Below are positions 23,267-33,349 of a stretch of 64,000 bases of DNA, in pieces. The stretch covers positions 1 to 64,000 of the forward strand of contig NZ_AUJU01000017.1 of assembly GCF_000424385.1 (NCBI RefSeq), written 5' to 3'. The DNA is from Butyrivibrio sp. LC3010 (lineage in GTDB: Bacteria; Bacillota; Clostridia; Lachnospirales; Lachnospiraceae). The stretch's first letter is position 1. Every line of letters starts with the position of its first letter. The notes beneath the pieces were generated by a model. The model was not told where the DNA came from. It did no database searches and saw only the letters and a list, made by a program, of their open reading frames with translations. The translations under genes were made by a program, and so were the position numbers.

Positions 23267-23458
23267 CAAGAATTTTATCAAAATTTATAAAGTCGATATG
23301 TAAAATATACCATACAAAAGTCTATAGAATTATGTCAAATATACTTGACATAATTCATATTCGATTCTATTATAAAATCAACAGATATAATGATGCTATA
23401 AGGACGGTGGGAATGAAGAGGTAACCGGCGGTCACTTATAGATAAGGAGGGAACAATT

Positions 23459-23983
23459 ATGTCAACATCATCAGTTATGAATATTTTAGTTATGATATTA
23501 TTCATTGCCATATTTGTTTTTATGGCAAAAAAGAGTAGTAGTGAACAGCATTATGATGAAATGCAGGAGTTGTACAGGCTTAGAGGGGACAGGTATGGGT
23601 TCTATTCAATTATGTTATTATTGTCTGCATGGTTTGTAATAGATGCCTTAGATATTCCTTTGCCCTTTTCACCGGATACTTCTTCCATTGTTATACTGGT
23701 TATTTATGTAGGACTTATTGTAGATACGTTTTACGCAGTTTTACATGATTCATATTTCGACTTGTCAAATGAGAATCGCTGGAAGAGATTTTGCTTAACA
23801 TGGGGCGTATTAGGAACTATATATCTGCTGACCGGAGTATATCGTGTTATTGATGATCTTAAAGCCTTAGAGGAAGGAATCAAAGTATTTGAGGGCGAAC
23901 TTTTCTACATTCTGATGGGAATATATTTTGCAGGTCTTTCGCTTTTAATTTTTATAAGAAGAAATATTGCAAGTAAGGAATGA
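23459..23983 (+). CDS. Small polytopic membrane protein of unknown function
   Basis: 174 residues with an N-terminal helix (about 7-25), a charged segment (EQHYDEMQELYRLRGDRYGFYS) and three or four more hydrophobic segments. It resembles the small membrane proteins that commonly precede a short XRE regulator in Firmicutes (the partner is the next gene, 10 bases on). AAGGAGG precedes the ATG. The pair may form a self-contained regulatory unit in which the membrane protein modulates the regulator; this is inference from arrangement only. Confidence 0.7.
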   Translation: MSTSSVMNILVMILFIAIFVFMAKKSSSEQHYDEMQELYRLRGDRYGFYSIMLLLSAWFVIDALDIPLPFSPDTSSIVILVIYVGLIVDTFYAVLHDSYFDLSNENRWKRFCLTWGVLGTIYLLTGVYRVIDDLKALEEGIKVFEGELFYILMGIYFAGLSLLIFIRRNIASKE

Positions 23984-23993
23984 GGTGGACATT

Positions 23994-24185
23994 ATGAAAA
24001 ATCTGAGAATGAAGTCCGCCCGTGCAGCAAAAGATTTGTCACAGGAGGATCTGGCAAAGCTTTGTGATGTATCACGCCAAACTATCAGTGCTATAGAGAA
24101 GGGGGATTATAATCCCACAATTAATTTATGTATTGCTATTTGCAAGGCACTGGACAAGACATTGGATGAACTATTTTGGAATTAA
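23994..24185 (+). CDS. Short XRE-family regulator
   Basis: 63 residues, essentially one helix-turn-helix domain (ARAAKDLSQEDLAKLCDVSRQTISAIEKGDYNPTINLCIAICKAL) ending in TLDELFWN, the hallmark of the small YozG/YgzD-like repressors. GAGGTGG precedes the ATG. It is translationally close to the upstream membrane-protein gene, which is its likely regulatory partner. Because no further co-directional gene follows tightly, the pair may autoregulate. Confidence 0.88.
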   Translation: MKNLRMKSARAAKDLSQEDLAKLCDVSRQTISAIEKGDYNPTINLCIAICKALDKTLDELFWN

Positions 24186-24225
24186 GTGTAATCTAAAGCA
24201 AATATTTTGTGAAATGAGTTATCGT

Positions 24226-24254
24226 AACGGCATTAGGTTTTGCCTGATGTCGTT
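24226..24254 (+). terminator. Hairpin between XRE gene and radical SAM gene
   Basis: AACGGCATTAGG pairs with CCTGATGTCGTT (two wobbles). No long T run follows, so termination is weak or the hairpin has another role. Confidence 0.4.
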
Positions 24255-24295
24255 TACAGCGCCGAATTAGGCTTGCTTATTTGAAAGGTATTTAC

Positions 24296-25201
24296 ATGGC
24301 AATAAGGCTATCGGAGTATTTGAAAAAAGAATATGGTGAGAAGGTTTACCGGCTATCTTTATCTTCCGGGTGTACATGCCCTAACAGAGATGGAAGTGTG
24401 AGGTTTCCTGATGGAACTCCGATTACAGGGGGGTGTACTTTTTGCTCAGAGGGAGGATCCGGAGAATTTGCCGCAGATATCGCTCCAATAGATGTTCAGA
24501 TAGAGGATGCCAAAAGGCGGATACAGGGCAAAACTGATGCAAAACGGTTTATTGCCTATTTTCAGTCTTATACAAATACATATGGTGATATAGACAGATT
24601 AAAAAAACTCTATCTTGAGGCGATAAAAAGAGATGATATCGCTATTCTTTCACTGGGGACAAGGCCTGACTGTCTAAGTGATGAAGCAGTGGAAATGATA
24701 AAGGAGCTTCGGGCAATAAAGCCTGTATGGATTGAACTTGGTTTGCAGACAATTCATGAAAAAACGGCACTGAATTTTCACAGAGGTTATGCTCTTGATG
24801 TTTTTGAGGAAGCATACAGTAAGCTGAAGGCGATAGGGGTAGATGTAATTGTACATGTGATTTTTGGCCTTCCGCATGAATCAAGGGAGGATATGCTTCG
24901 TACTATAGATTATCTGTCAAAGCTTGAGCCTCCGCTTGATGGAATAAAGCTTCAGAATCTGCAGATTTTGAGAGGGACTAAGATGTATGAAGAATATGAA
25001 AGAAATAAATTTCATATTCTTAGTCTTGAAGAGTATTCCGATCTTTTGGTGGAGAGCCTTCGTATTCTTCCGGAGAGTATTGTTGTGCACAGGTTGACCG
25101 GAGATGGACCAAGGAAGCTTTTGGTAGAACCACTTTGGAGCCTGAACAAAAAGAATGTCCTGAATACAATAAACAGAAAAACAGAAGGCTATTTTGTTTG
25201 A
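24296..25201 (+). CDS. Radical SAM protein, TIGR01212/YhcC-like family
   Basis: 301 residues. Cysteines C26, C28, C47 and C50 (GCTCPNRDGS ... GGCTFCSEGG) can hold the 4Fe-4S cluster for radical SAM chemistry; LSLGTRPDCL, WIELGLQT and VHVIFGLPHE are the family's conserved strands. Substrate is unknown in general; the fold is related to Elp3- and HemN-type enzymes and tRNA modification has been suggested. ATG 24296 follows GAAAGG by seven bases and is preferred over an upstream TTG. Monocistronic; the next gene is convergent. Confidence 0.88.
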   Translation: MAIRLSEYLKKEYGEKVYRLSLSSGCTCPNRDGSVRFPDGTPITGGCTFCSEGGSGEFAADIAPIDVQIEDAKRRIQGKTDAKRFIAYFQSYTNTYGDIDRLKKLYLEAIKRDDIAILSLGTRPDCLSDEAVEMIKELRAIKPVWIELGLQTIHEKTALNFHRGYALDVFEEAYSKLKAIGVDVIVHVIFGLPHESREDMLRTIDYLSKLEPPLDGIKLQNLQILRGTKMYEEYERNKFHILSLEEYSDLLVESLRILPESIVVHRLTGDGPRKLLVEPLWSLNKKNVLNTINRKTEGYFV

Positions 25202-25228
25202 GTACTTAGCGAGTTTTTTCAGTTAAAT

Positions 25229-26047
25229 CTAATGTGAGATGGCGTAGAATGCTACAGCGCTGGCAGCAGCTACGTTAAGAGAATCCACGTCATGAGACAT
25301 GGGGATTTTTACGCAAAAATCACAGCTGTCAATTGTTTCTGCCAAGAGACCGTCACCTTCTGCTCCAAGATAAATTGCAATTTTGTCGGATGAAGAAATT
25401 TCCGGATCATCTATGGATCTTGAATCGTCTCTAAGAGCCATGGCTACGGTAGAAAATCCCATATCTTTGAGCAAATCAGTGCCTGAGTTTTTGGGAAGGA
25501 ATGTCCAGGGAATTTGAAAAATATTTCCCATACTAACGCGTATTGCTCTTCTATAGAGCGGATCAGTGCATCCATGAGAAAAAAGTATGGCATCTATCGA
25601 AAGTGCAGCAGCGCTTCTGACTATTGCGCCGACATTTGTTGGATTGGTAACATTTTCCAAAACAGCAATTCTTTTTGCATTTGCACATACATCAGATACT
25701 GAAGGTAGAGGCTTTCTTTTCATCGCACAGAGTACGCCACGTGTCAGATGGAAACCTGTGATTGATGTCAGAAGGTTGTCATCTGCTGAAAACACCGGAA
25801 CTTCTTCTGGAAAAGAGTCAAATTTCGCAAGTAATTCAGCAGCTTCGCCTTTTATCTGGCTATTCTCTATAAGTAGAGAAATAGGTTCATATCCGGCATT
25901 TAATGCTCTTTCTATTACTTTTGGACTCTCGGCTATGAAAATTCCGGGTTCTGGCTCATTTATACGGTAAAGCTGTACTTCTGACTGCTCATTATATATA
26001 GAAAGCTCAGCAGTGTCTAAGGAATCAGTATTTCTTATATGTATCAT
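25229..26047 (-). CDS. SpoU/TrmH-family RNA 2'-O-methyltransferase
   Basis: 272 residues. An N-terminal substrate-binding part (about 1-110) is followed by the SPOUT knot methyltransferase with motifs ENVTNPTNVGAIVRSAAAL (motif 1), IYLGAEGDGL (motif 2) and IPMSHDVDSLNVAAASAVAFY (motif 3). It transfers methyl from SAM to a ribose in rRNA or tRNA; the target cannot be assigned. ATG 26047 is seven bases after GGAG, so the longer frame is rejected. Confidence 0.9.
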   Translation of the reverse strand: MIHIRNTDSLDTAELSIYNEQSEVQLYRINEPEPGIFIAESPKVIERALNAGYEPISLLIENSQIKGEAAELLAKFDSFPEEVPVFSADDNLLTSITGFHLTRGVLCAMKRKPLPSVSDVCANAKRIAVLENVTNPTNVGAIVRSAAALSIDAILFSHGCTDPLYRRAIRVSMGNIFQIPWTFLPKNSGTDLLKDMGFSTVAMALRDDSRSIDDPEISSSDKIAIYLGAEGDGLLAETIDSCDFCVKIPMSHDVDSLNVAAASAVAFYAISH

Positions 26048-26184
26048 ATCTTTTCTCCAATAGTATTGATTTAAAAAGTATAACATAATTGTTTCTGACA
26101 GGTTATCAGGTAGGTTGCAACATGGTAAAACATGGGAGTATTTGCTAAAATATATAGACTTACATTTATTCTAAGGGGGATGTT

Positions 26185-27111
26185 ATGGGGAATGCTTTTT
26201 ATTTTGAATTCGAGCCACATTTAATGATCTGGTTACAAAATATGCTTGGAGAAAAAGGGGCGCTGGCTATTTCACATCTATCCGCTTTAGGCGAAGAGGC
26301 AGTAGCTATTGTGATAATAGGCTTTCTTTATTGGTGCTATGATAAGCAGTTTGGAATTTATATAGCTACTAATGTGATAACAGGAGTTGTGTTTAACGGC
26401 TTTATTAAGAATATCGCATTAAGGCTGCGACCATATATAGTTCACAAAGAGATCGTATGCTACAGACCGCAGGATAAAAGTGCTGATATTTATGATGTTG
26501 CAGCACAGGGGTATTCTTTTCCCAGTGCACATTCGATGAATTCGACGATTATATATGGTTCACTTGCAAGATATACAAAAGGCCGGATTTTTACGATTTT
26601 AGCATTTCTTCTTCCGTTTCTTATTGGTATCTCAAGGATTGTGGTAGGTGTTCATTATCCTTCAGATGTTATGTTTGGATGGGGAGTTGGAGCAATTTTA
26701 GTTTTTCTTCTTCCATTTATATATGAAAAGGCCGGTGAGGAGAAAAGGACACTCGTTAATTTTATTATTTTCGTAGTGTTTGCAACCGGATTTTTCTTTT
26801 GTAAAACTACCGATTATTATACAGGAATGGGGTTGATGGCAGGTTTTTTCCCAGCGATAGAGTTTGAAAAGCGATATGTAAAATTTGAAGGGACAAAAAA
26901 GCCACTGAGTATAGTCATGAGATTCGCAGGCGGCTTCTTAATATATCTGGTTTTAAATATGCTGCTTAAGCTGCCGTTTTCAAAAGAATTTCTTGAATCA
27001 TACACCATGGGTGCCTTTGTGGTAAGATTTTTAAGGTATGCAATAATAATTTTTGTGATGTTTGGAGTGTATCCTCTGGCTTTTAAACTGGTGAATAAAA
27101 AGAAAGCTTAA
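26185..27111 (+). CDS. PAP2-family membrane phosphatase
   Basis: 308 residues with several membrane helices. The three phosphatase motifs are present: KNIALRLRP (K-x6-RP, about 73-81), PSAH (about 113-116) and SRIVVGVHYPSD (about 152-163). Such enzymes remove phosphate from lipid phosphates such as undecaprenyl or phosphatidyl-glycerol phosphates. The hydrophobic C-terminal third is longer than in minimal PAP2 proteins. Monocistronic. An AAGGGGG motif precedes the ATG. Confidence 0.9.
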   Translation: MGNAFYFEFEPHLMIWLQNMLGEKGALAISHLSALGEEAVAIVIIGFLYWCYDKQFGIYIATNVITGVVFNGFIKNIALRLRPYIVHKEIVCYRPQDKSADIYDVAAQGYSFPSAHSMNSTIIYGSLARYTKGRIFTILAFLLPFLIGISRIVVGVHYPSDVMFGWGVGAILVFLLPFIYEKAGEEKRTLVNFIIFVVFATGFFFCKTTDYYTGMGLMAGFFPAIEFEKRYVKFEGTKKPLSIVMRFAGGFLIYLVLNMLLKLPFSKEFLESYTMGAFVVRFLRYAIIIFVMFGVYPLAFKLVNKKKA

Positions 27112-27245
27112 TTATAGGTTATTATGGCTCATTCCTTCTGTTTTCAAATTGTACAATGTATAGAACTGAGATATTAAAAATTATGGTAACCTATTGACTT
27201 TTTATATTTGTGTGAATAAAATTATTTTTAAATTGCATAATAAAA

Positions 27246-27506
27246 GCTATGACGAAGACAGTATGTATTTTTGGAACGCTACAGAGAGCCTGTGTGTGGT
27301 GCGAACAGGTGCAAGTACAGAACACAGAAAATCACTTCTGAGCTGCATGACTGAAAGAAGTATGTCGATTGAATTTGGCAGATAAGTAAGTTGTGTCGGA
27401 ATCTCCCCGTAATGGAGAAACATATAAAACCTGAAAAGGGGAGTATGTGTAAACAGGTGGTATAGCGAGTTGTGGCTCGTCCTTTTTACAAAGGACGGGC
27501 TTTTAT
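27246..27506 (+). ncRNA. T-box leader (isoleucine) controlling ileS
   Basis: The 400-base gap before ileS contains a T-box leader: stem I region from about 27246 with GACGAAGACAGTATGT and CAGAGAGCCTG (S-turn/apical parts), a candidate specifier AUC at 27331-27333, the T-box sequence AGGTGGTATAGCGAG (27455-27469), and a terminator GCTCGTCCTTT/AAAGGACGGGC followed by TTTT (27475-27504). Uncharged tRNA-Ile would favour the antiterminator and turn on ileS. The specifier choice is tentative; the downstream gene makes the isoleucine call safe. Confidence 0.88.
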
Positions 27507-27526
27507 TTTTCCTGAAAGGAGTAATT

Positions 27527-30500
27527 ATGTATAAGAAGGTTGATACAGACATGAATTTTGTCGCTCGTGAAAAAGAAGTCGAGAAATTCTGGAAAGATCA
27601 GGATATCTTCCAGAAGAGTGTAGACACCAGAAGCAAGGGCGATATGTATATGTTCTATGATGGACCGCCGACAGCTAACGGAAAGCCTCATATCGGACAT
27701 GTGCTTACACGTGCCATAAAGGATATGATTCCGAGATATCGCACTATGAAAGGTTACACAGTTCCACGTAAAGCCGGATGGGATACTCATGGTCTTCCTG
27801 TAGAGCTTGAAGTTGAGAAACTTCTTGGTCTTGATGGCAAGGAGCAGATCGAAGAATACGGTATGGAGCCCTTCATTAAAAAATGTAAGGAATCTGTATG
27901 GAAATATAAAGGAATGTGGGAGGATTTTTCAGGCACAGTTGGTTTCTGGGCAGATATGGATCATCCTTACATCACATATGATGATAATTTCATAGAGTCA
28001 GAATGGTGGGCTCTTAATGAAATCTGGAAGAAGGGTCTTCTTTATAAGGGATTCAAGGTAGTTCCTTATTGTCCTCGTTGTGGCACACCTCTTTCATCTC
28101 ATGAAGTCGCACAGGGATATAAGACACTTAAGGAGCGCACAGCGGTTGTAAGGTTCAAGGTTAAGGGTGAGGATGCATATTTCCTTGCATGGACAACAAC
28201 TCCCTGGACACTTCCTTCTAACATCGGACTTTGTGTGAATCCCGATGAAAAGTATATTAAAGTTAAGGCAGCTGACGGATATACATATTATCTTGCAGAG
28301 GCACTTGCTGATACAGTTCTTGGCGGACTTGCTAAGGAAGAGGGAGAAAAGCCCTACGAAGTACTTGAGTCCTATGTTGGAACAGATCTTGAATACAAAG
28401 AGTATGAGCCTCTTTACCAGTGTGCAGCTGATGAGACTGAGAAGCAGCATAAAAAGGCATTCTTTATCTATTGTGATAACTACGTAACCATGTCAGATGG
28501 TACAGGTATCGTACATATTGCTCCTGCATTTGGTGAAGATGATGCCCGTGTTGGTAGAAAATATGATGCTCCTCTTGTACAGATGGTTGATGGTGAAGGC
28601 AGACTTAAGCCTGAGACTCCGTTTGCAGGAATGCGTTGCAAACCTACACAGAAGGAGATGGACGAAGGTGCTATAAGTGCGGATCCCGTAGTACTTAAGG
28701 ATCTGGATTCAAGACAGCTCCTTTTCTCAGCTCCTAAGATGGAACATGATTATCCTCACTGCTGGAGATGTGGAACACCGCTTCTTTACTATGCACGTTC
28801 TTCATGGTTCATCAAGGTAACAGAAGTTAAGGATGATCTTATAAGAAATAACAAGGAGATCAACTGGGTTCCTGAATCAATTGGTAAGGGACGTTTCGGT
28901 GACTGGCTTGAGAACATTCAGGATTGGGGAATTTCCCGTGACAGATATTGGGGAACACCTCTTAATATTTGGGAATGTGATGACTGTGGACATCAGCTTT
29001 CCGTAGGATCAAGAAAAGAGCTGGCTGAGCTTTCAGGAGATCCTTCAGCAGAGACCTGTGAGCTTCACAGACCTTATATTGATAAGTATGAGATCACATG
29101 TCCTAAGTGTGGCAAGAAGATGCACAGAGTTAAGGAAGTTATCGACTGCTGGTTCGATTCAGGAGCAATGCCTTTTGCACAGCTCCACTATCCTTTTGAG
29201 AATAAGGAGCTTTTTGAGAAGCAGTTCCCTGCTCAGTTTATTTCAGAGGCTGTGGATCAGACCAGAGGATGGTTCTACTCACTTCATGCTGAAGCAACAC
29301 TTCTTTTCAACAAGCCTGCATTTAAAAATGTTATAGTTCTTGGACTTGTGCAGGATGAAAACGGACAGAAGATGAGTAAGTCAAAGGGTAATGCGGTTGA
29401 TCCTTTCGAAGCTCTTGAGAAATACGGAGCAGATGCTATCAGATGGTATTTCTATACAAACAGTGCCCCCTGGCTTCCTTCAAGATTTGCAGGAAAGACA
29501 GTACAGGAAGGACAGAGAAAATTCCTTGGAACTCTTTGGAATACCTATGCATTCTTCGTGCTTTATGCAAATATTGATGGTTTTGATGCTTCCAAGTATA
29601 CCCTTGAAAAGGATAAGCTTACTGTAATGGATAAGTGGATTCTTTCCAAGATGAATACCATGATCGGTGAAGTGGATAAGAACCTTGAGAACTACAGAAT
29701 ACCTGAAGCAGGAAAGGCACTGGATGCTTTTGTTGATGATCTTTCTAACTGGTATGTAAGAAGAAGCCGTGAGCGTTTCTGGGCTAAAGGAATGGAGCAG
29801 GATAAGATTTCTGCATATATGACACTTTACACAGCTCTTGTAAATGTATGTAAGGCAGCAGCTCCCATGGTTCCTTTCATGACAGAGTCTATCTATCAGA
29901 ATCTTGTCAGAACCAGTGATGCATCAGCACCGGAGTCAATTCACCTTTGTGATTTCCCTGCTGTTGATGAGAGCTTTATTGATAAGGATCTTGAGGAGAA
30001 CATGGATGAGGTACTTCAGATAGTTGTGCTTGGTCGTGCATGCCGTAACGCAGCTGCAATCAAGAATCGTCAGCCTATCGGACAGATGTACGTTAAAGCT
30101 GAAAAGTCTGTATCTGAGTTCTATCAGGAGATAATTGAGGAAGAGCTTAATGTTAAGAAGGTTATCTTTGCAGATGATGTAAGAGACTTCACAACATATA
30201 CCTTTAAGCCCCAGCTCAAGACAGTAGGACCTAAGTATGGTAAAGTACTCGGCGGAATAAAAGAATACTTAGGCAGTCTCGATGGAAATAATGCTATGGA
30301 TGAGCTCAAGGCTAATGGAGCACTCAAGTTCGAAGTTAATGGCGTAGCGGTAGAGCTTACTGAGGATGATCTTCTTATCGATATGGCTCAGAAGGAAGGC
30401 TTTGAGAGCACAGAGGATCATGGAATTACAGTAGTTCTTGATACAAATCTGTCTGAGGAACTCTTAAACGAAGGCTTCATGTATGAAGTTATCAGTAAGG

Positions 30501-30718
30501 TTCAGACAATGCGTAAGGATTCCGGATTTGAAGTAATGGATCACATCAAGTTATCAATAAATGGTAACGACAAGATTGCAGCTATCGTAAAAGATAATGC
30601 TGAATCCATTTCAACAAAGGTACTTGCTACTGAAATTGTTTATGACAGTGATGTTGCAAATGCCAAGGAATGGGATATCAACGGCGAAAAAGTTACAATC
30701 GGTGTTGAAAAACTTTAA
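27527..30718 (+). CDS. ileS: Isoleucyl-tRNA synthetase
   Basis: 1063 residues. Class I motifs PHIGH (after DGPPTANGK, about 45-60) and KMSKSKGN (about 610-620). The editing domain includes the conserved tryptophan-threonine-rich block FLAWTTTPWTLPSNIGL, followed by a C-terminal anticodon-binding part. The length and blocks such as GWDTHGLPVELEVEK and SSHEVAQGYK resemble the eukaryote-like type-2 enzymes, which often tolerate mupirocin; this is inference. It is preceded by an isoleucine T-box, with AGGAG five bases before ATG 27527. Confidence 0.96.
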   Translation: MYKKVDTDMNFVAREKEVEKFWKDQDIFQKSVDTRSKGDMYMFYDGPPTANGKPHIGHVLTRAIKDMIPRYRTMKGYTVPRKAGWDTHGLPVELEVEKLLGLDGKEQIEEYGMEPFIKKCKESVWKYKGMWEDFSGTVGFWADMDHPYITYDDNFIESEWWALNEIWKKGLLYKGFKVVPYCPRCGTPLSSHEVAQGYKTLKERTAVVRFKVKGEDAYFLAWTTTPWTLPSNIGLCVNPDEKYIKVKAADGYTYYLAEALADTVLGGLAKEEGEKPYEVLESYVGTDLEYKEYEPLYQCAADETEKQHKKAFFIYCDNYVTMSDGTGIVHIAPAFGEDDARVGRKYDAPLVQMVDGEGRLKPETPFAGMRCKPTQKEMDEGAISADPVVLKDLDSRQLLFSAPKMEHDYPHCWRCGTPLLYYARSSWFIKVTEVKDDLIRNNKEINWVPESIGKGRFGDWLENIQDWGISRDRYWGTPLNIWECDDCGHQLSVGSRKELAELSGDPSAETCELHRPYIDKYEITCPKCGKKMHRVKEVIDCWFDSGAMPFAQLHYPFENKELFEKQFPAQFISEAVDQTRGWFYSLHAEATLLFNKPAFKNVIVLGLVQDENGQKMSKSKGNAVDPFEALEKYGADAIRWYFYTNSAPWLPSRFAGKTVQEGQRKFLGTLWNTYAFFVLYANIDGFDASKYTLEKDKLTVMDKWILSKMNTMIGEVDKNLENYRIPEAGKALDAFVDDLSNWYVRRSRERFWAKGMEQDKISAYMTLYTALVNVCKAAAPMVPFMTESIYQNLVRTSDASAPESIHLCDFPAVDESFIDKDLEENMDEVLQIVVLGRACRNAAAIKNRQPIGQMYVKAEKSVSEFYQEIIEEELNVKKVIFADDVRDFTTYTFKPQLKTVGPKYGKVLGGIKEYLGSLDGNNAMDELKANGALKFEVNGVAVELTEDDLLIDMAQKEGFESTEDHGITVVLDTNLSEELLNEGFMYEVISKVQTMRKDSGFEVMDHIKLSINGNDKIAAIVKDNAESISTKVLATEIVYDSDVANAKEWDINGEKVTIGVEKL

Positions 30719-30723
30719 TTAAT

Positions 30724-30782
30724 ACAAATGATCTCTTTTTGTATGAAACAAATGTTAAGTACAGGAAGGGATCATTTGTTAT
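30724..30782 (+). terminator. Terminator of ileS
   Basis: ACAAATGATCTCTT pairs with AAGGGATCATTTGT over 14 bases with one wobble, six bases after the stop codon. Confidence 0.75.
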
Positions 30783-30900
30783 TTATAGAGGTATTGTGTT
30801 ACAAAATATTATGAAGCATGTTCTTAAGAAAACCGTAAATAGTGTTTTCATTTTACAATCAGGTACATGGTAAACAGTTTTGTTCGCAATGGGAGGATTT

Positions 30901-32394
30901 ATGGATTTTATAAAAGCAGTTAAAAATTCCAGAGTTGGTATTATATGCTCATATTTATTAGTGCTGATTTATTTTGGAATAGACAGAACAATAGAATATG
31001 CAACAGATTCTTATGCAGCTCTCATGATGGATGATAACTGGAAAGTGAAGATATATGACAATGGAAGAGTTCTTCAGGGAGCACTGTATTATCTGATTGA
31101 GCAATTACATTTGTCCTCAGGAATAAAGTATCAGATATCCTATTTATCTGCATTTATATTTTTGGGATTTTCAATTTTCCTCCTTTCACGTGTCATTAAC
31201 AGATATTTTGAGAATGACATTCTTTCTGTTGTCACAGCGTTTGTGACTATTGTAAATCCGTTCTTTGTGGAGTTTTTTCTGTTTATTGAAAAAGGAATGT
31301 TCTGTTTTGTCATTTTATTGAATGTATATGCTTTGTATTTGACAGAAAGGATCTTTCGTGGGGACAGGGATGATTCGGAAGGCCTTTTAACCGGAAGAAA
31401 TGCTGGTCGGTCGGTGCTGGTTCTCATATCATTGCTGATATCGGTTTTAATGTATCAGACACTGATAGCCTTATATGTGGTGCTTTGTCTGGCCTTTATT
31501 GCTCTTAATACAAAAGAATTCATTAAAAAGAACATATATGTTGCATGTATGTATCTGATCCCGATGATGATTGCATTCCTGTTGGCTAAATTCGTTTTTC
31601 CGGTAGAGCGATTATCTCAAAGAGGTAGTTTATCAGAGTCATTTTCAGCCTTTTTCAGATCAATTAAAAGTGTAAGCACTGAAAAGTTTTCATATCTGGG
31701 AGGAGGCTCCTTTAGCACCTGGCTGATGATACTTGCGGTGATCATTGTGCTTTTTCTTGTCTACGAAAGAAGAGACTTTATAAGGCACTTTTTACTTATT
31801 ACATATGAGACGATTGGCTGTATTGTAATGAGTTTTGCCATAGTATTCCTTAATGACTCTGAAATATCACCAAGGGTTGTTTATACTTATGCATCACTGT
31901 TTGGTATCATCATTATCTATGTTATTGCAGAGTTAAAGAAGGGTGAGCGACAAGACAGACTGAATTATGCGATTAAAGTTTTTTCATTTGCTTTAATAGG
32001 GATAATCTGCATATCAGAATACACTATTTTCCATAAGTGTTTTATTGAGAGATATAGATGCAATCAGGCAGATTTGTATCTGTGCAATATAATAGGCGAG
32101 AAAATTAAAGAGTACGAAACAGCGACGGGAAATACTGTAGATACTTTATGTTATTACAGCGATATGGCAAGGACCTGGCAGGATACAGGCTTTGAAAAAA
32201 CCGAAAGCAGTACAAGAGCCCAGGCTACCGGCTGGAGCAGGACATATTCTTTGAACTATTATCTTGGAACTGATTACACAGAAGGAGAACCAAAGTCGGA
32301 GCTGACGGATTATTTTGGTAGCTTAAATTGGGATACTTATTCAGATGAACAGCTGATATTTGATGGCAATACTCTTCATATATGTATATATTAA
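30901..32394 (+). CDS. GtrII-like glucosyltransferase-domain membrane protein
   Basis: 497 residues with about ten membrane helices up to residue about 375 and a C-terminal extracytoplasmic domain rich in Tyr/Thr (from about 385). The pattern (FGIDRTIEYATDSYAALMMDDNW early, ISYLSAFIFLGFSIFLLSRV) fits the bacterial glucosyltransferase GtrII-type family (PF14264-like) that decorates surface polysaccharides or teichoic acids from lipid-linked glucose. GGGAGG precedes ATG 30901. Another family member begins at 63185. Exact substrate not determinable. Confidence 0.72.
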   Translation: MDFIKAVKNSRVGIICSYLLVLIYFGIDRTIEYATDSYAALMMDDNWKVKIYDNGRVLQGALYYLIEQLHLSSGIKYQISYLSAFIFLGFSIFLLSRVINRYFENDILSVVTAFVTIVNPFFVEFFLFIEKGMFCFVILLNVYALYLTERIFRGDRDDSEGLLTGRNAGRSVLVLISLLISVLMYQTLIALYVVLCLAFIALNTKEFIKKNIYVACMYLIPMMIAFLLAKFVFPVERLSQRGSLSESFSAFFRSIKSVSTEKFSYLGGGSFSTWLMILAVIIVLFLVYERRDFIRHFLLITYETIGCIVMSFAIVFLNDSEISPRVVYTYASLFGIIIIYVIAELKKGERQDRLNYAIKVFSFALIGIICISEYTIFHKCFIERYRCNQADLYLCNIIGEKIKEYETATGNTVDTLCYYSDMARTWQDTGFEKTESSTRAQATGWSRTYSLNYYLGTDYTEGEPKSELTDYFGSLNWDTYSDEQLIFDGNTLHICIY

Positions 32395-32574
32395 GAAATT
32401 GGATAAAACATAAACTTAATATTTATTTTTGTTCAAAAAGATTTTATTATCTTTAATTGATACTTTAGGGTATGTAAAGTATATCTTCACTTTTATCCTA
32501 TACACTTTTATTAGAGTAATTATTCATAGCAAATGGTCTATTTGCGGTTTTCTAAGTGGTGGGAGAGAAGATAT

Positions 32575-33324
32575 ATGAGTAAGAACAGTTCTATTTCAAA
32601 GATCAGGGAAAAAGTATCTATTTTTTTATCTATTATTATGCTTGCAAGCTCTTTCGTTGTACTAGATGCAGATTTTGCGCTTGTTTCAAAAGCAGCACAT
32701 TCTGATAAGTATTGTGAAACTTGTATAGATGATAGTGTCAGGGTATTGTTCATTGGAGATTCAAGAACAGTGGACATGTTTAGTGCCAAAAAGAGTGAGA
32801 TCAAAGGTAAAGTATATAACAATATTACTGTTTATGCTAAAGACGGTGCTACATATGGATATATGAAATCCACATTGAAAAAAGTCAATCTGAATAATTT
32901 TGATGTAGTAGTATCCTGGATGGGTGCCAATGATCATGGCGATTTCTCAAAGTATTCTTCATATTATAAAAAGCTGAACAAGAAGAAAGATCTGCATTTG
33001 GTTCTATGTACCATTGGCTACTCTGATAACAGCAAGCTTGGAGACCTTGGAGACTGTCTCTATTATAATGATGGAATCATGCAGAGATTTAACCAGGGAC
33101 TTAATAAATGGGCAAAGAAGAATGATGTTGAAACCATAAATCTGTATTCTTATACTAAGAAGCATATAGCTGCCAGAGATAATAATGGTGTTCACTATGT
33201 TCCAAATCCGACAGTAAGACTCTGGAATTATACTGTGAATCAGATAATTAAAAAGGTTGATGAATTCGGTCTTGTAGAAGAGTCTGATAAAGACAGTACA
33301 GAGGCAATTAGTGTTATTCGGTAA
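32575..33324 (+). CDS. Secreted SGNH-family hydrolase
   Basis: 249 residues. A signal peptide or anchor (about 10-45, VSIFLSIIMLASSFVVL) leads to an SGNH/GDSL-type domain: VLFIGDSRTVDM (catalytic Ser block), VVSWMGANDH (Gly-x-Asn-Asp block) and the GVHY block near residue 208 with the His. Members remove or move acyl groups on polysaccharides or lipids; here the substrate is probably a surface or dietary glycan. GGGAG about nine bases before ATG 32575 decides the start. Convergent terminator with deoC follows. Confidence 0.82.
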   Translation: MSKNSSISKIREKVSIFLSIIMLASSFVVLDADFALVSKAAHSDKYCETCIDDSVRVLFIGDSRTVDMFSAKKSEIKGKVYNNITVYAKDGATYGYMKSTLKKVNLNNFDVVVSWMGANDHGDFSKYSSYYKKLNKKKDLHLVLCTIGYSDNSKLGDLGDCLYYNDGIMQRFNQGLNKWAKKNDVETINLYSYTKKHIAARDNNGVHYVPNPTVRLWNYTVNQIIKKVDEFGLVEESDKDSTEAISVIR

Positions 33325-33349
33325 TTAACTATTTTTTTCCAGTAATTTA

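Noticed and set aside
27194..27552. Short open frames in both directions before ileS
   Set aside because: They lie within the T-box leader, which accounts for the conserved features.
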